5,045 nucleotides of DNA from contig JBEKFQ010000147.1 in NCBI GenBank assembly GCA_050013235.1, positions 1 through 5,045 on the forward strand, given 5' to 3'. Both the position numbers and the translations under genes were made by a program. Below, piece after piece: positions 1 to 4,538 of this stretch (the stretch's first letter is position 1; every line of letters begins with the position of its first letter). The DNA is from RH-AL1 sp050013235 (GTDB lineage Bacteria; Pseudomonadota; Alphaproteobacteria; Rhizobiales; Beijerinckiaceae). The notes beneath the pieces are model-generated. The model was not told the origin of the DNA. It made no database searches and saw only the letters and a program-made list of their open reading frames with translations.

Positions 1-127
1 GCTTCTCTGCTCGGCGGTGGGCGGCACACGCCGGTCCTTCACTAGGGAATGCTCCTAACATAAGTCGCTACGATGACCTATCTGATGACGACCGCTATGA
101 ATACTCCGGCATTCGTGCCCGGCAACG

Positions 128-520
128 GTGCCCGCAGATATCTCCGCCTATCTTCTTACGATTTCGATCATGAATGTGGCAGTTGGCGTCGTCACCGCCC
201 TGGTTATGTGGCTTACGGGAGTTGGCGATCCAATTCTATGGGGAACGCTCGCCTTTTTGCTGAACTATGCGCCGATCATCGGTCCTTCCTTGGGCGTCGT
301 GATCTTTCTTCTCGCCGGCCTGTTGACGATCGACACTCTCTGGCAGGCGCTTCTCCCCGCGGCGCTCTACCTGGCAATTCATATGGTTGAGGGCGAGATG
401 GTAACGCCCATGCTTCTGGCGAGACGGTTCACTCTCAATCCTGTTCTCGTCATTTTCTCAAAGGAAGCAAACGGCGGGACCAAGGAGCTCGGAGTGCCCA
501 AGGCCCAGGCCCGCTATTGA
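128..520 (+). pseudogene. AI-2E family (PerM-like) transporter, C-terminal remnant
   Basis: The translated segment resembles the C-terminal part of AI-2E/PerM family membrane permeases, polytopic inner-membrane proteins some of which export small molecules. From the GTG at 128, residues 4-30 form a hydrophobic segment starting DISAYLLTI, residues 36-68 contain the family-typical LLNYAPIIGPSLGV stretch, and residues 88-108 carry the typical EGEMVTP and LNPVLVI motifs. Family members are usually about 330-380 residues. Here some 200 N-terminal residues are missing, and the same frame has a TGA at 98-100 just upstream with no recognisable family sequence between. After LNPVLVI (about base 455) the frame no longer looks like the family, which normally continues with a Trp/Gly-rich stretch and a last helix, and it ends in an unrelated charged tail at 520. 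I read it as a doubly truncated pseudogene. An expressed short ORF is possible but should not work as a transporter. Confidence 0.75.
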
Positions 521-861
521 GCGCGAGAAAGCCATCGGAACGATATTGTCCAGTCAGCGCTTCACAGATCAGACTGACCCAAATTGTGAAATCGCTTTTA
601 CACGTAAAGGGCTGCGCCGAACGATGTGTGCGAGCCTGCAACGATCCGACGCATTCAGTCAATCGATCCTGTCACAAAGTCGTAAGCGTCTATGCGCTCG
701 CGCGGGATCGAAATGTGCTTATGCGAAGGAATTATTGCTCCGCTCCAACGACCGACGGCGCTCTCGGAATTGATCCACGTCAAGGTGGTATCGGCACCAC
801 GCCACTACAGTTTCTTGGCAACGATACAGTTGCTTTACAACGATCAGAAGGGAACCTAATC
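521..861. other. Intergenic region without a recognised gene
   Basis: The 340 bases between the transporter remnant and the His/Ala-rich gene contain overlapping open frames, but none has coding-like third positions or a recognised product. The long plus-strand frame that runs into the 862 gene is simply its upstream extension. What can be supported is a FixK/FNR-type site at 770-783 with a matching -10 element, and a GGAAC-N16-CGCTT motif at 537-562 that loosely resembles an EcfG promoter but has no start codon at a suitable distance. Confidence 0.5.
770..811 (+). promoter_or_regulatory. Candidate FixK/FNR-type promoter of the His/Ala-rich gene
   Basis: The sequence TTGATCCACGTCAA at 770-783 matches the CRP/FNR-superfamily FixK/FNR pattern TTGA-N6-TCAA in all eight defined bases. 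Its centre is 776.5. A class II activator site is normally centred at -41.5, which puts the transcription start at 818. A TACAGT hexamer (4 of 6 matches to TATAAT) lies at 806-811, exactly -12 to -7 from that start. The leader would be 44 nt before the ATG at 862. Factor identity (FixK, FNR/AadR, Dnr) cannot be told from the site. The spacing agreement makes chance less likely, but this is still a prediction. Confidence 0.55.
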
Positions 862-1074
862 ATGGCGACTACTCCGGTCACGCACCCCGCCGCTGAAGCG
901 CATCTTGCGGCGGCTACTCACCACGCAGCAGCTGCACATCACCATTTCGAGGCGGCTCACGAGCATAATCAAGGCGAACACGCCGAGGCAAAGAAGCACG
1001 CCGCAGCCGCCGCTACGCATAGCGAAAAGGCTCACGAGCTAACCACCCAAGCAGTTAAGCACTCTAGCAAATAA
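862..1074 (+). CDS. Small His/Ala-rich helical protein of unknown function
   Basis: This 70-residue protein starts at the ATG at 862, chosen because an AGAAGGGA Shine-Dalgarno lies about 8 bases upstream. The same frame is open further upstream but looks non-coding there. The product is almost entirely Ala, His, Glu and Lys, with repeated AA-x-x-H/HH units between residues 9 and 57 (for example HLAAATHHAAAAHHHFEAAHEH), no cysteine, no signal peptide and no membrane segment. It should be a cytosolic helical or coiled-coil protein. The roughly heptad-spaced histidines would line one helix face and could bind metal, but that is an inference. Comparable small His/Ala-rich proteins occur widely in Proteobacteria without an assigned function. 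It stands alone, with no partner downstream on the same strand. A FixK/FNR-like promoter upstream suggests induction at low oxygen. Confidence 0.8.
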   Translation: MATTPVTHPAAEAHLAAATHHAAAAHHHFEAAHEHNQGEHAEAKKHAAAAATHSEKAHELTTQAVKHSSK

Positions 1075-1143
1075 GCTTGATTTCGGTTCTGGAGAGTGGC
1101 GTCAGTTGAATAGCTGGACGACGGGCGGCCCACAGGTCTCACT

Positions 1144-1159
1144 GACCCGCATGCGGGTC
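1144..1159. repeat. 16-bp perfect palindrome GACCCGCATGCGGGTC
   Basis: The sequence GACCCGCATGCGGGTC is fully self-complementary (8-bp half-sites, no spacer, SphI-like GCATGC core). It lies 70 bases after the stop of the His/Ala-rich gene and has no T-run on either side, so it is a poor intrinsic terminator. A dimeric-protein binding site or a fragment of a mobile repeat are alternatives. No function is claimed. Confidence 0.7.
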
Positions 1160-1273
1160 TTGGCACCGTCGTCGGCTATGTGGCGCTCTCCAATTACAGA
1201 GGTGGCTCCGGTTGTCTGAACGGTTTCCCGCGAATGATAAGTGGCGTTCTGCCGGGTTGATATCGTTAGAGGG

Positions 1274-1338
1274 CGCAGGGTGTTGGGTGTGATGCAGGAA
1301 GAGCGTAGCCTGACCGTAGTCGCATCCAACACCCTGCG
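1274..1338. repeat. Inverted repeat, 16-bp arms around a 33-base spacer
   Basis: The left arm CGCAGGGTGTTGGGTG (1274-1289) pairs with the right arm CATCCAACACCCTGCG (1323-1338) at 15 of 16 positions. The spacer is 33 bases and shows only weak internal pairing. As RNA this would be a long stable hairpin. As DNA it resembles the ends of a very short mobile repeat. There is no T-tract after either arm. It lies between convergent genes, so it could serve as a 3' boundary structure. Confidence 0.65.
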
Positions 1339-1419
1339 GCGGAAAATTCACGTCGCCGCCATGCAGGGCGTCGGTCCGAAGTAAGCCTCGTCTGGCGTGC
1401 GCCGGTCAAGGCTCAGACG

Positions 1420-2019
1420 CTATTTCACCGCCGCGGCATACAACTCGGCCACGTATTCCCAGTTCACAAGGTTATCGACTACGGCTTTGAGATAGTCGGG
1501 GCGACGATTGCGATAGTCGATGTAGTAGGAGTGCTCCCATACGTCCACGCCAAGGATCGGCTGGCCGTCATGAACGAGCGGGTTCTCGCCGTTAGCGGTT
1601 TTGGTCACAACGATCTTGCCATCCACGACGGCGAGCCAAGCCCAGCCCGAACCGAATTGCGTCACGCCAGCTTGAATCAAATCCGCCTTGGCCTTTTCGA
1701 CCGAGCCGAGCGAGTCGGTAAGCGCTTTTTCGAGCGCGCCGGGAATGGCACCGCCGCCCTTCGGCTTCAGCCATTTCCAGAATTTCGCGTGATTATAGTG
1801 TTGAGCGGCATTGTTGAAGAGGCCCGCGTTCTTGGCAAACGATCCCTTCACGATCTCCTCGAGGGACCTGCTCTCCCATTCGGTTCCCTTCAACAGGGTG
1901 TTGCCGTTTGTGACATAGGCCAAGTGATGTTTGTCATGATGGAACTCGAGCGTCTCTTTGGACATGTAAGGCGCCAAAGCGTCATAGGCGTACGGCAATT
2001 CTGGCAGTGTGAATGTCAT
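1420..2019 (-). CDS. sodB: Fe-type superoxide dismutase
   Basis: The product converts superoxide to hydrogen peroxide and oxygen in the cytosol. It has 199 residues, the normal length for Fe/Mn dismutases, with no signal peptide. The helical-hairpin domain (1-85) opens with FTLPELPYAYDAL, and the alpha/beta domain fills the remainder. The four metal ligands are visible: H27 (FHHDKHH), H77 (AAQHYNH), D159 and H163 (DVWEHSYYIDY). Gln73 in the NNAAQ motif is the second-sphere glutamine typical of Fe-dependent or cambialistic enzymes; Mn enzymes have Gly there. I chose the ATG at 2019 because GAAAGGAA then sits about 8 bases upstream. The in-frame ATG at 2025 (two residues longer) is the alternative but would be only 3-4 bases from it. 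Its native upstream region is missing: recognisable istA sequence ends at about 2048, 28 bases before the start. The gene itself looks intact, with all active-site residues present. Confidence 0.95.
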   Translation of the reverse strand: MTFTLPELPYAYDALAPYMSKETLEFHHDKHHLAYVTNGNTLLKGTEWESRSLEEIVKGSFAKNAGLFNNAAQHYNHAKFWKWLKPKGGGAIPGALEKALTDSLGSVEKAKADLIQAGVTQFGSGWAWLAVVDGKIVVTKTANGENPLVHDGQPILGVDVWEHSYYIDYRNRRPDYLKAVVDNLVNWEYVAELYAAAVK

Positions 2020-2047
2020 TGTCATGGTTCCTTTCGGGCGCGAGGAC

Positions 2048-2424
2048 GCGGATCGCCGCGCCGTGCCGTTCCAGCACGGCGCTTTTGAGATTGTCATAAA
2101 GGAGGACATGCGGAACGCCATGCCATGCGGTGAAAGCGGCGACATGACCGCGCAGGAAGTTCTCCATCCAGGCGTCTGCGAAGAAGCGCAGGAAGATCTG
2201 GCGTGAGTAGCTCAGCACCATGACGAACGCCATCCGCGACCGTCGGCCCGACCGATCTCGAGATGGCCGAAGTGAGCCCAGTCCACCTACGCCTGTTCGC
2301 CAGGCAGGCAGCGCAGACGCAGATAGGCCTCGGCTTTCGGTCGCGGCCGATGGCAGGCGATGAGGTGGCGGAAGTGATCGGGGCTGCCGCGATAGCCGCG
2401 CTCGCGCACCATCGCATAGCGCGG
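2048..2424 (-). pseudogene. istA: IS21-family transposase istA remnant, internal fragment
   Basis: This is a decayed piece of the IS21 transposase IstA, a DDE (rve-type integrase core) enzyme. Reading down the minus strand, bases 2424-2246 give a segment with RERGYRGSPDHFRHL and LRLRCLPGEQA, then an in-frame TAG (2289-2287) where the family typically has Gln, then VDWAHFGHLEIGRA. Near 2245-2234 the frame shifts. The second frame, from the ATG at 2233, continues with MAFVMVLSYSRQIFLRFF, ENFLRGHV and the integrase-core stretch VPHVLLYDNLKSAV, ending at LERHGAAIR (2048). Intact IstA has about 400-520 residues, so both ends, the IstB partner and the terminal repeats are absent. The fragment lies tightly between the secreted-protein gene (stop at 2435) and the dismutase (start at 2019). 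It is inactive. The recognisable boundary at 2048 may be a few bases off. Confidence 0.85.
2058..2086 (+). terminator. Terminator-like hairpin inside the istA remnant
   Basis: GCGCCGTGC (2058-2066) and GCACGGCGC (2074-2082) form a perfect 9-bp GC-rich stem with a 7-base loop, followed on the plus strand by TTTT. This fits a weak intrinsic terminator for plus-strand transcription. It falls in former istA coding sequence, so it may be an accident of decay. On the minus strand it would be a hairpin in any transcript reading into the dismutase, ending about 40 bases before its start. Confidence 0.3.
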
Positions 2425-2434
2425 CTACTCAAGC

Positions 2435-2698
2435 TCAATCAAAAGGCTTCCAAGAACCGCCCTTCCAATATCCCTTACCCTCATGCTCCCGCCATTGATG
2501 CTTCTCGCCTTCCTTCCACTTCCAATCGTTTTGATGGACGGTCAGGCCAAATTCCGGCTGGTATTGGTACTCGGTCTGAGTATGCCAGCAATCGCCATCC
2601 TCATTGCAGACGATTGCTGCCGACGCACTCGTGGAAATCAAAGTCACGGCGCTCACGCCCATTAGCGCGGCGAAAGTAATTGTGCTGAGTAGTTTCAT
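2435..2698 (-). CDS. Small secreted (periplasmic) protein, two cysteines, unknown function
   Basis: This 87-residue precursor starts at the ATG at 2698, supported by an ACGGAG Shine-Dalgarno 6 bases upstream. Residues 1-27 are a clear Sec signal peptide: MKLL, a hydrophobic core to about residue 21, then a signal-peptidase I site after the Ala of SASA (cleavage at 27 or 28). The mature protein has about 60 residues, begins AIVCNEDGDCWH with cysteines at 31 and 37 that could form a disulfide, and is rich in Trp, Tyr, Lys and Glu. It has a WREHEGKGYWKGG motif near the end. I recall similar short proteins with a CNxxGDCWH start and a WREH end in Bradyrhizobium-like genomes, annotated only as hypothetical. 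The stop codon lies about 10 bases from the istA remnant, so its 3' flank was replaced, but the length looks complete. A possible EcfG-type promoter precedes it. Confidence 0.85.
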   Translation of the reverse strand: MKLLSTITFAALMGVSAVTLISTSASAAIVCNEDGDCWHTQTEYQYQPEFGLTVHQNDWKWKEGEKHQWREHEGKGYWKGGSWKPFD

Positions 2699-2730
2699 TT
2701 TGAACTCCGTTATTTTTTCTAGGTCTAAAC

Positions 2731-2756
2731 AAGCGTTCGTCGCCGGCTATAGTTCC
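2731..2756 (-). promoter_or_regulatory. Possible EcfG-type general stress promoter
   Basis: On the minus strand GGAAC (2756-2752), 16 bases, then CGCTT (2735-2731) approximates the alphaproteobacterial EcfG promoter (GGAAC-N16/17-CGTT), with the -35 exact and one change in the -10. It lies 33 bases before the ATG at 2698, a good distance for a short leader. General stress regulons often include small secreted proteins, which fits. The imperfect -10 keeps confidence low. Confidence 0.35.
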
Positions 2757-2912
2757 ACATTTGCTCGTGCCGACGTACCTCAAAAACTCTGTACGAGCTT
2801 CAATCCGAGGAGATGGATCGCCATTCGACGCTGTTTAGTAAGTAGACAATACGGCGTGGCCTCTTAATGGGAAGGCTCGGAATCTACTTAGGGCTCGATG
2901 GTTTGAATTCCG

Positions 2913-3152
2913 ATGCCGTCGCCCATGCGTCCGAAAGCTGCCAAGAAAGCCGCAGCGGCAATTGGGGCAACGATAAAGGAGATCGTCTGGACCCAAGGGC
3001 AATACAACATGATCGCGATCACGGAGGTGTCGGACGAGGTCGGGGCGAGCGCGTTCACGCTGAACACGCTCAAGTTGGGCAACGTCCGAGCGCAGACGTT
3101 GCGCGCCTTCACGGCGGCTGAGATGGCGAAAATCTTAGAGCACGTCGCTTAG
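2913..3152 (+). CDS. GYD-domain protein with damaged N-terminus
   Basis: The ORF encodes 79 residues that closely resemble the core and C-terminus of GYD-domain proteins (small ferredoxin-like-fold proteins of unknown function, normally about 95-105 residues). Recognisable parts are GATIKEIVWTQGQYNMIAI (residues 18-36, family W-T-x-G-x-Y), then E-V-x-D-E, then LGNVRAQTLRAFTAAEM (55-71). The family N-terminus (first strand and the T-x-Q-G-x-x-N motif) is absent from this frame, which has TGA and TAG codons just upstream. The overlapping frame from ATG 2867 reads IYLGLDGLNSDAV, which could be the displaced N-terminus, so a frameshift near 2905-2925 is likely. No convincing Shine-Dalgarno precedes 2913. 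Treat it as a probable pseudogene or a sequencing frameshift. The C-terminus is intact and is followed by a terminator-like hairpin. Confidence 0.75.
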   Translation: MPSPMRPKAAKKAAAAIGATIKEIVWTQGQYNMIAITEVSDEVGASAFTLNTLKLGNVRAQTLRAFTAAEMAKILEHVA

Positions 3153-3173
3153 CGTCAAGCTGCCGAGGCACTG

Positions 3174-3196
3174 AAGGGGAGGGATTGCTCCCCTTT
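3174..3196 (+). terminator. Intrinsic terminator-like hairpin after the GYD gene
   Basis: AAGGGGAG (3174-3181) and CTCCCCTT (3188-3195) pair perfectly over 8 bp with a 6-base loop GGATTG, 21 bases after the GYD stop codon. The stem ends in TTT and is followed by GTCA, so the U-run is short. Position and stem make a terminator the best reading. Confidence 0.55.
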
Positions 3197-3206
3197 GTCA
3201 TGACAA
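3195..3206. repeat. 12-bp palindrome TTGTCATGACAA
   Basis: The sequence is a perfect 12-bp palindrome overlapping the last bases of the preceding hairpin, about 100 bases upstream of the 3308 gene. It could be a protein-binding site, but no known consensus is matched with confidence. Confidence 0.4.
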
Positions 3207-3211
3207 TTGGC

Positions 3212-3240
3212 GAGGCGTCGGACTTCACAGGCGACGCCTC
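3212..3240. repeat. 9-bp stem-loop GAGGCGTCG/CGACGCCTC
   Basis: GAGGCGTCG (3212-3220) and CGACGCCTC (3232-3240) are exact complements separated by 11 bases. There is no T-run after it on the plus strand. It may be a second transcription-end structure behind the GYD gene or part of the 3308 leader. Confidence 0.5.
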
Positions 3241-3307
3241 CCTTCCTGACCTCTCAACCCTAGGCTCATACGCAGGCAAACATTTACGCTGTATCCAATC
3301 GTGATCG

Positions 3308-3730
3308 ATGGTCTGTCTGTCGAACGTATATGAAATTGTGGTGCAATCTGCGCTCGCCAATCTGTCCCTGATCCCCGCTGCGAACGATCCCGCGATCGGC
3401 AGCGCCACGCTACAGGCTACGTTCGGCAAGTTTCGCGCGTATCTGCGCGTTTCCTGCGTCGAGGTCTCCACGCCCATGTTTTACGAGGACGCCGACGTGG
3501 CGGCGGGAGGTTACATCGGCGAATTTATCATTCCGCTTGCTGATGCGATCAAGCCGCCATTGGCGATGGTGGTTCTCGCGTGGTTGGGGGAGCGACAAGG
3601 TCGCAGCGTGAGACTGAGAATTACCGACATGGTGGCCGAGGCGCAATACGTGGAGGAGGTCGAAACGCTTCTCCTGCATGCCCGGCAGCTTCGTGAGGAA
3701 CCTTGGACGGCCGCCGATGACCAATCATGA
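3308..3730 (+). CDS. Unknown protein with a hydrophobic segment and strand-helix C-terminus
   Basis: This 140-residue protein is not recognised as a named family. Residues 1-66 have no motif I know. Residues 67-93 (from GGYIGEFIIPL to VVLAWL) form a hydrophobic segment broken by prolines and a lysine, possibly one membrane helix or an amphipathic helix. Residues 94-130 contain GERQGRSVRLRITD, then a charged helix with EEVETLLLHARQL. This pattern of a hydrophobic segment, a basic turn, a strand and then an EEVE-type helix resembles small bacterial proteins often found as hypotheticals, and loosely the effector-associated EACC1-type domain, but the match is by eye only. The frame is closed by TGA at 3302-3304, so ATG 3308 is the first ATG. 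It has no good Shine-Dalgarno, and a GTG near 3338 is an alternative. GC-rich third positions from about base 3470 support real coding. Confidence 0.6.
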   Translation: MVCLSNVYEIVVQSALANLSLIPAANDPAIGSATLQATFGKFRAYLRVSCVEVSTPMFYEDADVAAGGYIGEFIIPLADAIKPPLAMVVLAWLGERQGRSVRLRITDMVAEAQYVEEVETLLLHARQLREEPWTAADDQS

Positions 3731-4034
3731 AGCAGCTCGCAGCGTTCGTCATGCCTCAAGTCGCCGTCACGCGGCAAGCCGCCCATGATGGCGAGTAGCT
3801 CCCGACCTCAATCAGCATTTGCCTGTCCCAGGACGCTTACAGAGCCGCCAGCGCCAATCCATCGGTCTCGGCTCCCACAATACTACAACGTGGTTCGCGG
3901 TCCTGTGCGGCCGTCCTTGCGGGCGTGGCCGAGGCTCCTTGCCGATCGTATCAGAGCTGGCGTCGCTGCGTGTAGCCGGGCGGGTCGACCACCTCTGGGG
4001 ACCTGGGCCGAGCTTCCTGGCGGCCCGGATGCTC
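3731..4034. other. Gene-free stretch after the 3308 gene
   Basis: Open frames exist on both strands, as expected in GC-rich DNA, but they overlap each other throughout. None has a Shine-Dalgarno, a recognised product or clearly biased third positions. A 23-codon ORF at 3727-3798 starts in the ATGA overlap with the preceding stop and is probably fortuitous. I see no hairpin terminator for the 3308 gene here. Confidence 0.4.
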
Positions 4035-4052
4035 TGTGCAAGTACTTGCACA
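4035..4052. promoter_or_regulatory. 18-bp perfect palindrome, operator-like
   Basis: TGTGCAAGTACTTGCACA is self-complementary over all 18 bases. The outer TGTGCA/TGCACA halves match the outer arms of the Agrobacterium TraR tra box, although the centre here is two bases longer. The palindrome ends 14 bases before the ATG at 4066 and about 147 bases before the ATG at 4199. A site for a dimeric regulator (LuxR/TraR-like or another helix-turn-helix protein) is plausible, but none is encoded intact in the window. Confidence 0.5.
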
Positions 4053-4121
4053 CAACCGCGAGCCGATGCCGCGCAAAGTGTCGCTGGCCAAAATTGCGAC
4101 AGCTGCAAAACGCAGGGAGCG

Positions 4122-4140
4122 CCTCACACCTCGTGTGAGG
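4122..4140. repeat. 8-bp stem-loop CCTCACAC/GTGTGAGG
   Basis: CCTCACAC (4122-4129) and GTGTGAGG (4133-4140) pair perfectly around a 3-base loop CTC. No T-run follows. It lies 82 bases downstream of the centre of the 18-bp palindrome and 58 bases before the ATG at 4199. It would be either a second binding site or, if the 4066 frame is coding, part of that reading frame. Confidence 0.5.
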
Positions 4141-4198
4141 AGCGACAGGTCCGAAATTGAGTGTGCGACAAAAGCTGACTTGCGACCGTAATTCTCGA

Positions 4199-4351
4199 AT
4201 GGGCGAGCTGTTTGTGGCGCAGCACAGGATCGCCAACGGTGAGGCGACGGCCGACCAGCTCGCCGGTTGCTGGGAGATCAGCGAGGCGGTCCTAATAAGC
4301 GCGATGGGCCGCTGCCGGTGGGAAGGTCAGGCTTTCAAGAAGGCGTCGTGA
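4199..4351 (+). CDS. Small ORF, possibly the 3' part of a frameshifted gene beginning at 4066
   Basis: The ORF encodes 50 residues, beginning MGELFVAQHRIANGE. About 42 of its 50 codons end in G or C, which suggests real coding sequence, while the same frame upstream of 4199 (open back to a TTG at 4157) lacks this bias. The stretch TADQLAGCWEISEAVLISAM could be a helix-turn-helix, but the family is not recognised. In the neighbouring frame an ATG at 4066 opens a plausible N-terminus, MPRKVSLAKIATAAKRRERL, running to a TAA at 4189-4191. Joining the two frames with a one-base shift near 4180-4195 gives a basic protein of about 95 residues. I therefore suspect a broken or frameshifted small DNA-binding protein whose start lies just after the 18-bp palindrome. 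There is no clear Shine-Dalgarno before either ATG. Confidence 0.35.
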   Translation: MGELFVAQHRIANGEATADQLAGCWEISEAVLISAMGRCRWEGQAFKKAS

Positions 4352-4538
4352 CAGGATCGGCGCGCGCCCCGCCGGGCTGATCGGTTTCGCACCGCTGGAC
4401 CGCCGGGGCGGTGGGGTATTGGTTGGCGGGCTGACCGTCGGCAATGGGGGCAAGCGGACCTTCGGTTCAATCGACCCGAGGATCGGGATGCGCCAGAGCG
4501 GACCTTTGTCGGCGTCACGGCCATCGGCCCAAACCGAC
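4352..4538. other. Gene-free spacer
   Basis: There is no recognised coding sequence. The only internal structures are a 10-bp direct repeat AGCGGACCTT (4453-4462 and 4497-4506) and a short GC hairpin ACCGCC/GGCGGT near 4398-4411. The segment leads directly into the foldback element. Confidence 0.35.

Larger units (their letters stand above)
1075..1419. other. Gene-free stretch with palindromes
   Basis: No product is recognised on either strand. Two overlapping minus-strand frames (1332-1102 and 1351-1139) are open but have only moderate GC third positions and no Shine-Dalgarno or family resemblance. The structured elements are a 16-bp perfect palindrome (1144-1159), a long-arm inverted repeat (1274-1338), and a weak 6-bp inverted repeat CGTCTG/CAGACG (1389-1394 and 1414-1419) directly after the dismutase stop codon. 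That last repeat could belong to its 3' end but has no T-run. The segment separates the convergent His/Ala-rich and dismutase genes, so some transcription termination is expected here. Confidence 0.4.

Noticed and set aside
816..833. Sigma-54-like TGGCA...TTGC before the His/Ala-rich gene
   Set aside because: The GG and GC elements are 13 bases apart instead of 10, so RpoN would not recognise it.
1102..1332. Minus-strand ORF ending TCGPPVVQLFN
   Set aside because: There is no Shine-Dalgarno, only moderate third-position bias, and no recognised family. The sequence includes both palindromes. It could be a gene fragment but cannot be supported.
1274..1338. Integron attC-like site (GTTGGGT and ATCCAAC fit the GTTRRRY and RYYYAAC core patterns)
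   Set aside because: In attC sites RYYYAAC comes first and GTTRRRY last. Here the order is reversed on both strands, and no integrase or cassette is present.
2052..2078. GGAAC in the istA remnant as an EcfG promoter for the dismutase
   Set aside because: No GTT-type -10 follows at 16-17 bases, and the GGAAC is part of the former coding sequence.
1531..2088. Long plus-strand ORF of 185 codons
   Set aside because: It is the antisense shadow of the clearly recognised superoxide dismutase on the minus strand.
2263..2679. Plus-strand ORF of 138 codons
   Set aside because: It runs opposite the istA remnant and the secreted-protein gene, both of which are recognised on the minus strand.
3727..3798. 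23-codon ORF in ATGA overlap with the 3308 gene
   Set aside because: There is no separate Shine-Dalgarno and no recognisable product; the overlap alone is weak evidence.
3785..4236. Four overlapping ORFs of 98-117 codons on both strands
   Set aside because: They are mutually overlapping open frames of GC-rich DNA rich in Arg, Pro, Ser and Cys, with no start signals and no recognised products.
4453..4506. 10-bp direct repeat AGCGGACCTT, two copies 44 bases apart
   Set aside because: Only two short copies with unlike spacers, so it is not a CRISPR and not clearly a repeat family.
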